A stretch of DNA of 64,000 nucleotides, taken from positions 134,713-198,712 of the forward strand of contig MKWA01000022.1 in assembly GCA_001899285.1 (NCBI GenBank), given 5' to 3'. The notes beneath the pieces are model-generated. The model searched no databases, had not been told where the DNA came from, and saw only the letters and a list, made by a program, of their open reading frames with translations. The position numbers and the translations under genes were made by a program. This document shows, piece by piece, positions 63,772 through 64,000 of the stretch (position 1 is its first letter; every line of letters begins with the position of its first letter). The stretch is from Rhizobiales bacterium 64-17 (lineage in GTDB: Bacteria > Pseudomonadota > Alphaproteobacteria > Rhizobiales > Xanthobacteraceae).

Positions 63772-64000
63772 TCAGCGTCCGCGGCCTGTGAAATTCGGCT
63801 TGCGCTTGTTCATGAAGGCGCTGACGCCTTCCTGATAATCCGGCGCGAGGCTGGCATCGCGCTGGCTGTCGCGCTCCAGATCGAGCTGTTGGTCGAGCGT
63901 GTTGTCGGCGGAGGCGTTCAGTGCGCGCTTGATCAGCGACAGGCCATAGGTCGGCGCATTCGCGAAATGCGCGCACAATTTGTGCGCTTCGTCCATCAGC
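63772..64000 (-). CDS. Enoyl-CoA hydratase/isomerase family, C-terminal part (cut by window edge)
   Basis: The last 75 or so residues of a crotonase-family protein; the N-terminal part lies beyond the right edge. AHKLCAHFANAPTYGLSLIKRALNAS, QLDLERDSQRDASLAPDYQEGVSAFMNKRKPNFTGRG is the usual C-terminus, close to PaaG-type isomerases or hydratases of aromatic-acid CoA pathways. The Met at 63996 is internal. Same strand as nadX. Confidence 0.9.
   Translation of the reverse strand, partial: LMDEAHKLCAHFANAPTYGLSLIKRALNASADNTLDQQLDLERDSQRDASLAPDYQEGVSAFMNKRKPNFTGRGR

Overview
The window is GC-rich, densely coded chromosomal DNA from an alphaproteobacterium, most likely a Hyphomicrobiales member near Bradyrhizobium/Rhodopseudomonas/Xanthobacteraceae. 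This rests on an imuA-imuB-dnaE2 mutagenesis cassette behind a GAAC-N7-GAAC box (the alphaproteobacterial LexA site), an Omp25/RopB-type porin, many ABC uptake systems, CoxL-type molybdenum hydroxylases, and a 'GTCATGCCCG...CGGGCATGAC' intergenic palindrome of the kind seen in that group. The assignment is inference from gene content. I saw no rRNA, tRNA, insertion sequence, phage gene or CRISPR array.

Left part (1-12400): a GMC flavoprotein dehydrogenase; an AceE-like thiamine-diphosphate enzyme divergent from an Lrp-type regulator, with two matching inverted repeats 41 bp apart between them; a tight ArsR-led operon (lipocalin-like, VOC, three SRPBCC proteins, DoxX-like, Bcr/CflA-type MFS, glutathione transferase) with an operator on its promoter; an acyltransferase; and a fumarylacetoacetate-hydrolase-family gene that starts right behind a terminator hairpin.

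Envelope and housekeeping part (12400-30000): a subtilisin-like autotransporter, a porin divergent from an AraC regulator with an araI-like pair of direct repeats, a murein endopeptidase, lepA, an ArnT/PMT-like glycosyltransferase, an L,D-transpeptidase, and the SOS-controlled imuA-imuB-dnaE2 cassette.

First catabolic/transport block (30000-40700, all minus strand): a FadR-type regulator, a PBP2-fold protein without a signal peptide, two closely related Liv-type binding proteins flanking a MetE-like zinc methyltransferase, livH-M-G-F-like transporter genes, an amidase and a cupin.

Second catabolic block (40970-64000): TauE exporter, kynurenine-formamidase-like cyclase, an SsuABC-like transporter, an alpha/beta hydrolase, an SDR-fold protein lacking the catalytic residues, a second Liv system with a fused LivH-LivM permease, a MarR regulator, then on the minus strand an enoyl-CoA hydratase fragment, L-aspartate dehydrogenase (nadX), an ABC importer with two different permeases, quinolinate phosphoribosyltransferase (nadC) and a molybdenum hydroxylase with two complete Mo subunits. 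Three promoter regions here (45455, 59424, 62795) share a T-rich/A-rich 16-bp motif, suggesting one regulon. My best reading is uptake and oxidation of an N-heterocyclic or aromatic acid, with nadX/nadC enzymes recruited to it or producing NAD precursors; the substrate cannot be read from the sequence.
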